Assembly: GCF_022884085.1 (NCBI RefSeq)
Contig: NZ_JAGGCS010000002.1
Coordinates: 124,001 to 188,000, forward strand
DNA length: 64,000 bases
Direction of reading: 5' to 3'
Source of the DNA: Paenirhizobium cremeum
GTDB taxonomy: Bacteria > Pseudomonadota > Alphaproteobacteria > Rhizobiales > Rhizobiaceae
Translations under genes and position numbers: made by a program
Notes under the pieces: model-generated
What the model was told of the DNA's origin: nothing
Database searches by the model: none
What the model saw: the letters and a program-made list of their open reading frames with translations, nothing else
Shown: piece after piece, positions 19,986-28,679 of the stretch
Layout of the letters: every line of letters begins with the position of its first letter
How positions within the stretch are numbered: position 1 is the first letter of the stretch

Positions 19986-20026
19986 AGAGAATTTTCGCTT
20001 TTCCTTGAACCGCGAAAATTCTCTAT
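19986..20026. repeat. 14-bp perfect inverted repeat
   Basis: TAGAGAATTTTCGC and its exact complement flank a 13-base loop in an AT-rich patch downstream of the toxin gene and beside the valine genes. There is no T tract directly after it on either strand, though TTTGGTTTTT follows on the plus side. It may be a terminator of the toxin-antitoxin operon or a boundary of that insert. Confidence 0.55.
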
Positions 20027-20084
20027 CTCTTTGGTTTTTCGCAATTCCGGAGGCAAAACCGGTTCTCACTTCAGCTGGAATATT

Positions 20085-20510
20085 CTAACGTTTAGCCAAG
20101 GCCACCCGGCCGTTTTTCATCGTCTCATGAAGTTTGGCTTTGATCCGTTCGAAGAGCTCAGGCGGAACCATTCCATAATCATAACGGTTCGGATCAGACG
20201 GCAACGCCCTAAGATGGATACCGGGCCACTCGAATCTATTGACCTCGCTCACTCGAATCCAGTTGGCATTATCGTCCAAGCCGAGCTGATTACTCAGTTC
20301 TGCCGGAACCTCGATCGAGAGGTCTTCTTCGCCAAGTTCGGGCGGAGAGTGCGTGATCGGCACGACGATCGTATCGTTGGTGCGGGAATGGTATACGACA
20401 ATAGCACAAGGCCTGTCCTTGCTTCCCAAGGAAAATCCTTCGCTTTTTTCCTTGTCCCATAAGTAGTTGTACCGAATGACGAGGCCTGGGACCGGAGTCG
20501 GGTAACTCAC
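20085..20510 (-). CDS. PemK/MazF-like toxin, putative
   Basis: 141 residues. The N-terminal PGLVIRYNYLWDKE, then KDRPCAIVVYHSRTND and TIVVPITHSPP, have the order of strands seen in PemK/MazF/CcdB-fold toxins (Gxx..RPxxVv..., vvPiT). These usually act as endoribonucleases. It overlaps the upstream small antitoxin gene by 4 bases (ATGA), the usual arrangement of a type II pair. The module is visibly less GC-rich than the catabolic genes on either side, suggesting acquisition by transfer. Activity is not established. Confidence 0.72.
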   Translation of the reverse strand: MSYPTPVPGLVIRYNYLWDKEKSEGFSLGSKDRPCAIVVYHSRTNDTIVVPITHSPPELGEEDLSIEVPAELSNQLGLDDNANWIRVSEVNRFEWPGIHLRALPSDPNRYDYGMVPPELFERIKAKLHETMKNGRVALAKR

Positions 20511-20761
20511 TCGGAGACTTTGCCGTATTCAGAGTTCACGATCAACGCCATGGTTTCGTCATCCATTTCGCTGACACGGATTACCTCGCGCTCACGCCTT
20601 TTCATGTCATGATAATGGCTGAGTTCGGCGGCAGACAGGAAACCTCCAATCGTGCGGTCATGAGCCGTAATCTCAATCACACCCGCCGACTGTACCCGTT
20701 CCCTGTATGTCGTGAATTTACGGGCGAACTCGGTCGCCGGCACTCTCAGAACCTGAGCCAT
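20507..20761 (-). CDS. Phd/YefM/AbrB-like antitoxin, putative
   Basis: 84 residues. The N-terminus (VPATEFARKFTTYRERVQSA, then GVIEITAHDRTIGGFLSAAE) resembles Phd/YefM antitoxins, which bind DNA with the N-half and the toxin with the acidic C-half (EMDDETMALIVNSEYGKVSE). Start at 20761 follows AAGGAG and lies just after a promoter/operator palindrome. It precedes and overlaps the toxin gene. Confidence 0.72.
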   Translation of the reverse strand: MAQVLRVPATEFARKFTTYRERVQSAGVIEITAHDRTIGGFLSAAELSHYHDMKRREREVIRVSEMDDETMALIVNSEYGKVSE

Positions 20762-20779
20762 GGCTGCCAATCTCCTTTT

Positions 20780-20812
20780 TGTGTAAAATGCGAGTTTTAC
20801 ACATTTTGTCAA
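20780..20812 (-). promoter_or_regulatory. Toxin-antitoxin promoter with 9-bp-arm operator
   Basis: The perfect inverted repeat TGTGTAAAA-6 bp-TTTTACACA (20780-20803) lies directly before the antitoxin gene. On the minus strand a TTGACA -35 box (20807-20812) is followed by AT-rich sequence inside the palindrome at -10 distance. Binding of the antitoxin or its complex here would block the promoter, the usual autoregulation of such pairs. Confidence 0.7.
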
Positions 20813-20874
20813 GAGTTCGAGAAGTCAATGAAACCGGACGGCGCGGAAAGACGCCGGGCAGCTTCCCGACATCC

Positions 20875-22389
20875 TCAGATCACCGCGCAGACGGTTTTCG
20901 TCTCCAGATAGTTTTCGAGGCCGGGGGCGCCGTTTTCATAGCCCCAGCCGGATTGCTTGTGGCCGCCCTTCGGCAGTTCGGGGGAGAAATAGGAATGGCA
21001 GTTGATCCAGATGGTGCCGGCCTTCACCCGGGCGGCGAGCCGGTGGGCAGATGACAGGTCTTGTGTCCAAACGCTGCCGGCGAGGCCGTAGGGGCTGTCA
21101 TTGGCATAGGCAATCGCCTCTTCCGGATCGTCGAAGGGGGTGACGGCGACGACGGGGCCGAAGATCTCTTCCCGCATCATGCGCATATCAGGGCGGACCG
21201 AGGTGACGACGGTCGGTTCGAAGAAGGTACCGAATTCGCCGGTCTGGTTGCCGCCGGAGGTAATCTCCGCGCCTTCCGACCGGCCTTCGGCGATGAAGCC
21301 CGCCACGCGGTCGGCCTGCTTGCGGTTGACCAGCGGGCCGAGATCGGTGCCGGCGTCGAGGCCGTGGCCAAGGGTGAGGGCTGCTGCTGCCTTCGACAGG
21401 CCTTCGACCACCTCGTCATAGACCGCATGGTGAGCATAGACGCGGGAGCCGGCGACGCAGACCTGTCCGGAATTGGAGAAGATGCCGCGGGCGATGCCGG
21501 GGATGGCGAGCGCCATGTCGGCATCCGGCATGACGATGGCGGGTGACTTGCCGCCGAGTTCGAGCGTCAGCTTCTTGAGGTTTCCCTCTGCGGCCGAAAC
21601 GATCAGCTTGCCGACCTCGGTCGAGCCGGTAAAGGCGACCTTGTCGACATCGGGATGGGCGGTGAGGGCTGCGCCGACCACTTCGCCGAAACCGGTGACG
21701 AGGTTGACGACGCCCTTCGGAAGGCCTGCCTCCAGCATCAGTTCGACGAGGCGGATGGCGGTGAGCGAGGTTTCTTCGGCCGGTTTGAGGACCACGGTGC
21801 AGCCGGCGGCCAGCGCTGGCGCGAGCTTCATCGCCGCCATCAGCATGGGCGAATTCCACGGCGTGATTGCGGCGACGACGCCGACCGGTTCGCGCGTGGT
21901 GTAGGCGAAGATCTCTCTGCCTTCCGGCTGATAGGCGATCGATGTGGGAATGGTGGTGCCGAGGATCTTGGTGCAGAAGCCGGCGAAATAGCGGAACTGT
22001 TCGGCGGATGCCGGGATCTCCCCGAAGCGGCCGGTCCTGAAGCTCTTGCCCTGATCGAGCGTTTCCAGCTCGGCCAGTTCCTCGACATGAGCGTCGATCA
22101 GCTCGGCGATCTTCCACAGAAGCTTGCCGCGCGCCGAAGGCGTCATGCCCTTCCATTCCTTCGAGGTCAGCGCGGCGCGGGCGCTGGCGACGGCCTCATC
22201 GACATCCGATGCTGTGGCTTCGGCGAGTTCGGCGAGCAGCCTGCCGGATGCCGGGTCGAAGGTTTCGAAGCGCTTGCCGGAGCCGGCATCCCGCCAGACG
22301 CCGTCGATGAGGATCTGCTTTTGCCGGCGGGCGAGGAAGACCCTCGCGCCTTCGCTGCGGGGTTCGGGCGTCTTGATGGTGATGGTCAT
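20875..22389 (-). CDS. NAD(P)-dependent aldehyde dehydrogenase
   Basis: 504 residues, a full-length ALDH. The catalytic glutamate lies in LELGGKSPAIVMPDADM and the catalytic cysteine in NSGQVCVAGSRVYAH; the cofactor loop FTGSTEVGKLI and the C-terminal EIFGPVVAVTPF are present. It starts 1 base after the 2Fe-2S subunit gene of the molybdenum hydroxylase, so it is the third gene of that operon. It may oxidise an aldehyde made in the locus; if the split oxygenases are demethylases, formaldehyde is released, but this ALDH class usually takes larger aldehydes. Substrate not determined. Confidence 0.92.
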   Translation of the reverse strand: MTITIKTPEPRSEGARVFLARRQKQILIDGVWRDAGSGKRFETFDPASGRLLAELAEATASDVDEAVASARAALTSKEWKGMTPSARGKLLWKIAELIDAHVEELAELETLDQGKSFRTGRFGEIPASAEQFRYFAGFCTKILGTTIPTSIAYQPEGREIFAYTTREPVGVVAAITPWNSPMLMAAMKLAPALAAGCTVVLKPAEETSLTAIRLVELMLEAGLPKGVVNLVTGFGEVVGAALTAHPDVDKVAFTGSTEVGKLIVSAAEGNLKKLTLELGGKSPAIVMPDADMALAIPGIARGIFSNSGQVCVAGSRVYAHHAVYDEVVEGLSKAAAALTLGHGLDAGTDLGPLVNRKQADRVAGFIAEGRSEGAEITSGGNQTGEFGTFFEPTVVTSVRPDMRMMREEIFGPVVAVTPFDDPEEAIAYANDSPYGLAGSVWTQDLSSAHRLAARVKAGTIWINCHSYFSPELPKGGHKQSGWGYENGAPGLENYLETKTVCAVI

Positions 22390-22390
22390 G

Positions 22391-22888
22391 TCAGTCTCCG
22401 ATGGCGAGCGACTGCTCGCGGATGCGGCGGGCGGCATTGAGCGCGCCGCGAATGATCGAATGATAGCCGGTGCAACGACAGATATTGCCTTCCAGTCCGG
22501 CCCGGATTTCCTCTTCGCCTGCATCGGGATTTTCCGTGAGCAGGGCGGTCAGCGCAATGGAGAAGCCCGGCGCGCAATAGCCGCACTGGAAGGCGCTTTC
22601 CTCCTCCAGGCCGGCGCGGATGGCGGGGCCGAGCGGATGGGCGTCGAGGCCTTCGACGGTGACGATATCGGCGTTTTCGATCTGCCAGGCCATGATGAGG
22701 CAGCCGTTCACGGCCTTGCCGCCGACGAGCACGGTGCAGGCGCCGCAGCGGCCGACGGAACAGGCAATCTTGGTGCCGGTGAGTGCCTGCCGGTCGCGCA
22801 GGATATCGGCGAGGCGGGTGTCCGGCGGGCAGCCGACGGTGACCGGCTGGCCGTTGAGAGTGAAGGTGACGGTCATGGTCATGGTCAT
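22391..22888 (-). CDS. Molybdenum hydroxylase 2Fe-2S subunit (XdhA/CoxS-like)
   Basis: 165 residues. The plant-type ferredoxin cluster is bound by CSVGRCGACTVLVGG with an upstream partner GC, and the second, helical cluster by CGYCAPGF and CRCTGYHSI. Both clusters pass electrons from the Mo centre to FAD. Overlaps the 3' end of the FAD/Mo subunit gene by 4 bases (ATGA) and is followed by the aldehyde dehydrogenase. A ribosome site GGAG lies in the end of the preceding gene. Xanthine dehydrogenase is likely from context; CO-dehydrogenase-like or aldehyde oxidases share these motifs. Confidence 0.93.
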   Translation of the reverse strand: MTMTMTVTFTLNGQPVTVGCPPDTRLADILRDRQALTGTKIACSVGRCGACTVLVGGKAVNGCLIMAWQIENADIVTVEGLDAHPLGPAIRAGLEEESAFQCGYCAPGFSIALTALLTENPDAGEEEIRAGLEGNICRCTGYHSIIRGALNAARRIREQSLAIGD

Positions 22889-25800
22889 GCGGGCAACTCC
22901 ATGACCTCGAGGATCGCGGCGGGCGGAACGGGGGTCGTGACCGGCCAGTGGCCGATGGCGGCGGCGACCGCATTGGCGATGGCCGGGGTGACCGCGCCGA
23001 TGCCGAGTTCGCCCGAGCCGCGGGGGCCGAGATCGTCGCCGGGATCGAGGTCTTCCAGTGCGAAGGCCCGCATGGTCTTCGGCGCATCCTGTATGCCGGG
23101 CAGCATGTAGGTATCGAGATTGGCGGTGAGATAGGAACAGTCCCGCATCGGCGCATCCTCGGTGAGGGTGAAGCCGAGGCCCTGCACCGCGCCGCCTTCG
23201 AGCTGGCCGAGATAGGCGGCCAGGTCCATCACGGGACCCGCGGCGGAATGCTGGTGGAGGTCGAGCACGCGGATCTCGCCGGTGACGCGGCTCACCGCCA
23301 CGCGGGCAAGCGCTGCGCCGAAGGCGAAGATGTAACGGGCATTGGCGGTGGGGTAATCGGTCTTCGGGAACTCGTAGGTAACGGTGACGCTCGGCAGGTC
23401 AGCTTCGGGAATGTTGTCCGCAAGGTCGCGATAGGAGATCAGGATTTCGCCGCTGTTCGAGCCGCGTTCGGCAAGGCCACCGGGGGCGAAGACGAGGGTT
23501 TCGGGATCGCGGCCCAAGATTTTACCGGCGGCGGCGCGGACCCTTGCAGAAAATTCGGGGGCGGCCTTCTTCGCCGAGGCCCAGACGACATAGGTGCCGC
23601 GCGAGGCCGTGGTCGAGCCGGATTCGGGCGCGAGCCTTGTGTCACCGATCAGCGGCTTCACATCCATGCGGGCGCAGCCGAGCTCGACCGAGACGGTGGC
23701 CTGAATGAGCGGAAGAAGCCCTTGTCCCATCTCGTCGAGACCGTAGGCGCCTTCGATGAAGCCGTCTTTCGTCAGCGCGAGGCGGCCGCCGGCCGGGTCG
23801 GGGACGACGGAGCCGAGACCGTTGCCCTGATAGTTCATCGCCATGCCGGTGCCGGTGATCCACTCGCCGTCATCGGAGATGCCCTGCGGTTTTTGCCAGA
23901 TGTCGGAGGCGCGGGCGGCGGCGAGCATTTCGACGACGCGCTCGGATTTCGACACTTCCTGACCGAGATAGCCCGGGGTTCCGGGCACGCGAAGGTTACG
24001 GGCGCGGATCTCGAAAGGCGAGAGGCCGCAGAGCTTCGCCAGCCGATCCATCTGGCATTCCACGGCATAGGTCATCTGGTTGGCGCCGAAACCGCGGAAG
24101 GCGCCGCAGATGCCGTTATTGGTATAGACGAGGCGGCCATGGGTGGAAATATGCAGTGCTTCATAGGGGCCGGTCGCGTGTTCCAGCGCGGTTTCCAAGA
24201 CGCCGGGGCCGAGCGAGGCATAGGCGCCTGCATCCGCCAGCACTTCGACTTCCTGCGCGAGCAGCATGCCCTCGGCGTCGCAGGCGGTCTTCATGCGGAT
24301 CGTCATCGGATTGCGCTTCTGGCCGGCAAGAACGGACTCGGCGCGGGAAAGCTGCAGGCGGACGGGCTTTCCGGTCTTCAACGCAAGGAGCGCCAGCGCC
24401 GGCTGGACGGAAAGCTCGTCCTTGCCGCCGAAGGCGCCGCCGGTCGGAGAGGTGACGATGCGGATCTTCTCTTCGGGAAGATCGAGGATGCGGGAGAGTT
24501 GCAGCCGGTCGCGGCCGCCATGCTGGCCGCCGGCAAAGACGTTCAACGTGCCGTCGCCTTCCATGAAGGCATAGCCCCCTTCGGTTTCCATGAAGCCGTG
24601 CATCTGGCGCGGGGTGACGTAGGTGTCTTCGACGATGTGGGCGGCTTTGGCGAAGCCCTGTCCGATGTCGCCGCGATGGAAGAACAGCTCGCGCTGGAGA
24701 TTGCCCTGTTCGTGAACCAGCGGCGTTTCGGCGGCGAGTGCCGTTTCCATGTCGTCGACCGGCGGCAGCGGTTCGTATTCGACGCGGATCAGGGCGAGCG
24801 CCTTTTCGGCGGTTTCGGCGTCGATTGCCGCGACGGCTGCGACCGTGTCGCCACGATGGCGCACCTTGTCGTGGCACATGGCGGGCTGGTCCTGCACGAC
24901 GATGCCGAAGGCGTTGAGGCCCTTCACGTCCCGATGGGTAACGACGGCAGCGACACCGGGCAGGGCTTCCGCCGCGCTGGTGTCGATGGACAGGATCTTC
25001 GCATGGGGAATGCCGGCGCGAAGGATGCGGCCGACGAGCATGCCGTCTTGCCGCCGGTCTGTGAGATAGGCCATCTCGCCGCGGATCTTCGGCCGGGCAT
25101 CCGGGCGGACATGCCAGCGGGACGGCACAAGACTGCGGGAGAGTTCCGTTTCGTCGGCAAGACCTTCAGCGGGTTCCGGGGGGCGGGCGGCGGGAAACAG
25201 ACTGCGTCCGGGCAGTCGGCCGCCAAGGCCGTGAACGATGGCGTTGGCGGCGACGCGGCGGCGATAGGCGCCGCTGCGGAAGTCGTCATCGGGCGCGATG
25301 ATCGTGTCGAGAAGGCAGGCGTGCAGGGCGGTCCAGTCGATATCGGCGAGCGGTTGACCGGTCAGGAGAGTCTCGGCGTTTTTCAGACGGGCTGGCGGAA
25401 CGACACCGCCGCCGACTGCAAGGCGTGCCTGCGAGACAATGCCGTTTGCAACGGTCAGCCGGGCGGCGGCGTTGATGACGCTCGGCGTGAAAGCGGCGCG
25501 CAGCCCGGTCTTGCGGAAGACGCGGTGCTCGCCGGCATCCTGCGGGGCGATATACACGGCGGTGAGGAAGGCAAGCGGGTCGGCGGGGCGGGCCAGCCAG
25601 TCTTCAAGGGAGAGAATTGTCGGACCCGACGGTGTCGCGATTTCCAGTCCGGCATCGAGTGCGAGAAGGGCGGGCAGCAAGCATCCGGTGCGGCCGGCGA
25701 TGTTGCCGCCGATGGTGGCGAGATTGCGCACCGAGGGGCCGGCGACGACCTTGAGGGCCGCATGCAGCAGGGGGAGGCCGGCTGCGATGGCGGGAACAGC

Positions 25801-26031
25801 GATCAGGCTGTTCAGGTTGGTTAGCGCGCCGATGCGGAGGCCTTGCGGGGTAGGCTCGATCCCGTTCATGCCGGGAAGGCGGGCGAGGTTTATCATCGCG
25901 TCCGGTTTCGGCAGGCCCTTGGCCCATTCGAGCTGGAGTGCCGTGCCGCCGGCGACGAAACGGAAGGCGCCAGGATGGGAGACGGCGAGGGCGAGGGCTT
26001 GTTCGAGGGTAGTAGGCGTCAGGATGCGCAT
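22885..26031 (-). CDS. Molybdenum hydroxylase, fused FAD and molybdopterin subunits
   Basis: 1048 residues. Residues 1 to about 280 form a CoxM-like FAD domain (FRFVAGGTALQLEWAKG, NLATIGGNIAG); from about residue 300 a CoxL/XdhB-type Mo domain begins (RPKIRGEMAYLTD), with GGAFGGKDELS, the GAFRGFGANQ loop and a C-terminal GSGELGIGAVTPA carrying the usual active-site glutamate. The 2Fe-2S domain is encoded separately just downstream. In most bacterial xanthine dehydrogenases FeS and FAD are fused (XdhA) and Mo is separate, so this FAD-Mo fusion is less common. In a purine-type locus the likely reaction is hydroxylation of a purine or pterin ring. No XdhC maturation factor lies nearby. Confidence 0.9.
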   Translation of the reverse strand: MRILTPTTLEQALALAVSHPGAFRFVAGGTALQLEWAKGLPKPDAMINLARLPGMNGIEPTPQGLRIGALTNLNSLIAVPAIAAGLPLLHAALKVVAGPSVRNLATIGGNIAGRTGCLLPALLALDAGLEIATPSGPTILSLEDWLARPADPLAFLTAVYIAPQDAGEHRVFRKTGLRAAFTPSVINAAARLTVANGIVSQARLAVGGGVVPPARLKNAETLLTGQPLADIDWTALHACLLDTIIAPDDDFRSGAYRRRVAANAIVHGLGGRLPGRSLFPAARPPEPAEGLADETELSRSLVPSRWHVRPDARPKIRGEMAYLTDRRQDGMLVGRILRAGIPHAKILSIDTSAAEALPGVAAVVTHRDVKGLNAFGIVVQDQPAMCHDKVRHRGDTVAAVAAIDAETAEKALALIRVEYEPLPPVDDMETALAAETPLVHEQGNLQRELFFHRGDIGQGFAKAAHIVEDTYVTPRQMHGFMETEGGYAFMEGDGTLNVFAGGQHGGRDRLQLSRILDLPEEKIRIVTSPTGGAFGGKDELSVQPALALLALKTGKPVRLQLSRAESVLAGQKRNPMTIRMKTACDAEGMLLAQEVEVLADAGAYASLGPGVLETALEHATGPYEALHISTHGRLVYTNNGICGAFRGFGANQMTYAVECQMDRLAKLCGLSPFEIRARNLRVPGTPGYLGQEVSKSERVVEMLAAARASDIWQKPQGISDDGEWITGTGMAMNYQGNGLGSVVPDPAGGRLALTKDGFIEGAYGLDEMGQGLLPLIQATVSVELGCARMDVKPLIGDTRLAPESGSTTASRGTYVVWASAKKAAPEFSARVRAAAGKILGRDPETLVFAPGGLAERGSNSGEILISYRDLADNIPEADLPSVTVTYEFPKTDYPTANARYIFAFGAALARVAVSRVTGEIRVLDLHQHSAAGPVMDLAAYLGQLEGGAVQGLGFTLTEDAPMRDCSYLTANLDTYMLPGIQDAPKTMRAFALEDLDPGDDLGPRGSGELGIGAVTPAIANAVAAAIGHWPVTTPVPPAAILEVMELPA

Positions 26032-26190
26032 GCTGAGCTCTCCTGATGGAGATTGTGGTTGGGTCTTTCCGCTCTGCCGACGTTCGTGGCTGTAATCGAT
26101 TCACTGGATCGATTACTCCGCTGCGCGGATCGCCACTCACCCCCCTTGATGGCAGAGCTATCGCATAGAAAGCATGGGACGGCGCCGTGG

Positions 26191-26290
26191 AGCCCCTCCC
26201 CCTTGTGGGGAGGGGTTGGGGAGGGGGCTTGGCCACACATAAAAACCCCTTCCGCCTGCCGGCCACCCTCCCCACAAGGGGGAGGGTTAA
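26191..26290. repeat. RIME-like palindromic repeats
   Basis: Two hairpin units in the 346-base gap between the Mo-hydroxylase and oxygenase genes: CCCCTCCCCCTTGTGGGG...GGGGTTGGGGAGGGG at about 26191-26230 and CCGCCTGCCGGCC...CCCTCCCCACAAGGGGGAGG at about 26251-26287. They are variants of the elements at 10471 and 30271. The gap also must hold the promoter of the Mo-hydroxylase operon between about 26032 and 26160; no clear -35/-10 pair was identified. Confidence 0.65.
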
Positions 26291-26377
26291 GAATGCCGCA
26301 ACGCCACACTTTCCATAGGATCTCTCCCTCCTTGAGGGGGGTGAGAGGCGGCATGCGCCATCCCAGCTCTGTGTCCA

Positions 26378-27244
26378 TCACGCCGCTCCGGCGGTGGTGC
26401 CGAAGCGGACGCCCTTTTCCTTCAGCCAGCGGCGATAGGCGATGGAGGATGAATCGGCGCGGGTCGGGATTTCGGCGCGCGGTTCGAGCGGAAGCAGCAG
26501 GGGGCGCTGGTTTTCGACGATGATGCGGTCCTGCAGGAAAATGACCTGTTCGAAGTTCAGGAGCGCCTTGTGGGTGGAAATGCTGTCGACCAGATACATG
26601 ACCGGCTGCGCCCGGCAGAGGCCTTCCTCCATGGGCTGGATGAAGAGGGCGATGGCGTCCAGCCGGTTCGGCGAGGTCGGGCAGACGCGGTAGAGCATGA
26701 CGACGAAGGGGGAGGGCACCCGGTAGGTCAGATGCACGAAGTCGCCCTTGTCTTCTGTCGCGGCGATACGCGGCTGGAAGAAGGTGCAGTTGGTGGCCCA
26801 GACCTCGTCAACATCGCGGCGGATTTCGCTCTGGTAGGTCGGCACCTCGGTATGGGGTTCTGAACCGAGGATATCGGTATGAACGAAGGGAAAGTGCGCC
26901 ATGTCGAGGAAATTTTCCACCACGCGCAGGCCGGACGCACGCATGGTGACCCAGCCGCAGGGGACGAAGCGACGGTCTTCCTCTTCCGCTTCCTCGATGT
27001 GGACGATGTCCTTCACCGGTGTGCCGAGCGAGGTGAAGAGACAGCCGTAGCGGACCTGCACGGGAAGGACCGGGCCGCGCGCGCCGTCATCGAGGATCTC
27101 GCGCACCAGCGGGGCGCCGCTTTCCGAGAGCCGGTATTCGATATCCTGGCCGAGCAGGCGCGTCGTGAGAGGTTGCGCCGTTACTTCGCTTGCGGTCGCA
27201 ATGGCATACCAGTCGTTGAGCGCGACCCGATCGGTGGTCTTCAT
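26378..27244 (-). CDS. Rieske-less non-heme iron oxygenase subunit A (NdmC/VanA_C-like)
   Basis: 288 residues. The mononuclear iron motif of Rieske oxygenases, E110-x3-D114-x2-H117-x4-H122 (ENFLDMAHFPFVH), is intact, but no CxH...CxxH Rieske cluster exists anywhere in the protein. The N-terminal part keeps the flanking strands of the Rieske domain (DWYAIATASE, LLGQDIEYRLSESG, then RYGCLFTSLG) with the cluster-bearing loops missing. It would therefore need an external Rieske donor, as NdmC does. Overlaps the upstream deaminase by 4 bases. A second copy is encoded at 44048, sharing RRDVDEVWATNC and SSIAYRRWLKEKGV. Substrate is inferred to be a purine, pterin or N-methyl derivative from the neighbours only. 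Confidence 0.8.
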   Translation of the reverse strand: MKTTDRVALNDWYAIATASEVTAQPLTTRLLGQDIEYRLSESGAPLVREILDDGARGPVLPVQVRYGCLFTSLGTPVKDIVHIEEAEEEDRRFVPCGWVTMRASGLRVVENFLDMAHFPFVHTDILGSEPHTEVPTYQSEIRRDVDEVWATNCTFFQPRIAATEDKGDFVHLTYRVPSPFVVMLYRVCPTSPNRLDAIALFIQPMEEGLCRAQPVMYLVDSISTHKALLNFEQVIFLQDRIIVENQRPLLLPLEPRAEIPTRADSSSIAYRRWLKEKGVRFGTTAGAA

Positions 27245-28635
27245 GCCGCTGTTTCCTCTTTCTTGGTCCATTGCATGGTGCCGCCCTGGTTTTCCGCAAG
27301 CCATTCGGCGCGGCGGGCAAAGTGCCCCGGCGCCATGCGGTGGATGTCGCGGATGATGGTGTGGATGTCGGCGGTTTCGAGTTCGCCGTCTTCCACGATG
27401 ATCTCGCCATCGACCACGGTCATGGTGACATCGCCGCCGCGCACGGCATGGACGAGATTATGCTGCAGGTTGAAGTAGGGGCCTTCGCCGAAGAGCGGCG
27501 TCATGCGCGGCGTGTCGGTGCGGACGGCGATGATGTCGGCCCGCTTGCCTGCCTCCAGGGAGCCGATCTCGTGATCGAGGCCGATGGCCTTCGCGCCGAG
27601 GATGGTGGCCATGCGCAGGCACTGCCAGCTGTCCATGGCGGCCGCGTCGCGATGACGGAGCTTGCCGAGCAGCGAGGCGGTCTTCATTTCCTCGAACATG
27701 TCGAAATTGTTGTTTTCCTTCTCGCCATCGGTGCCGAGCCCGACAGGTACGCCAAGCGCCAGCATGTCGGCGATGGGCGCGATGCCCGAGGCGAGCTTCA
27801 TGTTGGACACCGGATTGTGGGCGATGGACACGCGATGTTGCGCGATCAGTTCGACCTCGGACGGATCGAGCCAGACGGCATGGGCGAGCATGGTGCGCGG
27901 TGTCTCGAAGAAGCCGAGATCCTTCAGGGCGAACATCGGGCGTTTGCCATATCGCTCGATGAATTCCGCGACCTCGATTTCCGCTTCCGAGCAATGGGTG
28001 TGGAAACCCGTGTTGTGGCGGTTCGCCATTTCGATGGCCCGTTCCTGGCCGTCCTCGTCGGCGTAGAAGAGATGCTCCAGACCGACCCAGACATTGATGC
28101 GGCCATTGGCCTTGCGATGCCACTTCTCGATCATGGCCTCGTTCATGTCGAGCGTGTCGAAATAGTCATAGTCGAGATGTTCGCCGACATAGGGGACAGC
28201 GACGAGGCGCGTGCCGATGGCTTCGGCGGCGTGGGCGCTGCCATCCATGTAGCGCCACATGTCGACGACCGTCGTGGTGCCGGCCAATGCGGATTCGGCG
28301 TAGCAGAGGAAGGAGGCCGCCTCCGCCTCATGCGGTTCCAGAACCCGGTGCATCGGATTGATGTGCATGGTCAGCCAGTCCCAGACCGGCAGATGCTCGG
28401 CGGTGCCCCGGAGGAAGCCGGAATGGGCATGGGCGTTGACGAGGCCGGGCATCAGGACGGCGTTGTCCAGCCGCTTCAGCGCATAGGCGGGATAGGCGGC
28501 GCAGATCTCGTCCAGCCGGCCGACGGCGAGGATGCGGCCATCCTCGATCGCTACCGCCCCCTTGGGTATGACGCTGTTCTTGTCATCCATGGTCAGAAGA
28601 TAGTCACCTGCCAGGATCATTCCGCTCGAAGTCAT
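27241..28635 (-). CDS. Amidohydrolase-superfamily deaminase (TrzA/AtzB/MtaD group)
   Basis: 464 residues. Metal site: NAHAHSG (HxH), HTHCSEAE, AHAVWLDPSE and GTDGEKENNN, the pattern of COG0402 aminohydrolases that deaminate purine-, triazine- or adenosine-like rings. It is closer in motif layout to S-adenosylhomocysteine/methylthioadenosine or hydroxypurine deaminases than to the guanine deaminase elsewhere in this locus. Ribosome site GGAGATGAC before the ATG at 28635. Its stop overlaps the oxygenase A start (ATGA), so the two are made together. Exact substrate unknown. Confidence 0.85.
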   Translation of the reverse strand: MTSSGMILAGDYLLTMDDKNSVIPKGAVAIEDGRILAVGRLDEICAAYPAYALKRLDNAVLMPGLVNAHAHSGFLRGTAEHLPVWDWLTMHINPMHRVLEPHEAEAASFLCYAESALAGTTTVVDMWRYMDGSAHAAEAIGTRLVAVPYVGEHLDYDYFDTLDMNEAMIEKWHRKANGRINVWVGLEHLFYADEDGQERAIEMANRHNTGFHTHCSEAEIEVAEFIERYGKRPMFALKDLGFFETPRTMLAHAVWLDPSEVELIAQHRVSIAHNPVSNMKLASGIAPIADMLALGVPVGLGTDGEKENNNFDMFEEMKTASLLGKLRHRDAAAMDSWQCLRMATILGAKAIGLDHEIGSLEAGKRADIIAVRTDTPRMTPLFGEGPYFNLQHNLVHAVRGGDVTMTVVDGEIIVEDGELETADIHTIIRDIHRMAPGHFARRAEWLAENQGGTMQWTKKEETAA

Positions 28636-28679
28636 GTCATCTCCGTTTCTTCCGCACCATCGCGGAATGAAAGCAAGTT

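Noticed and set aside
22948..25824. A 958-codon open frame opposite the Mo-hydroxylase gene, and similar long frames at 7865-9961, 12690-14672, 10414-12147 and 44024-46222
   Set aside because: They lie antisense to genes with clear family motifs, lack ribosome sites and domains, and are the expected by-product of high-GC codon use.
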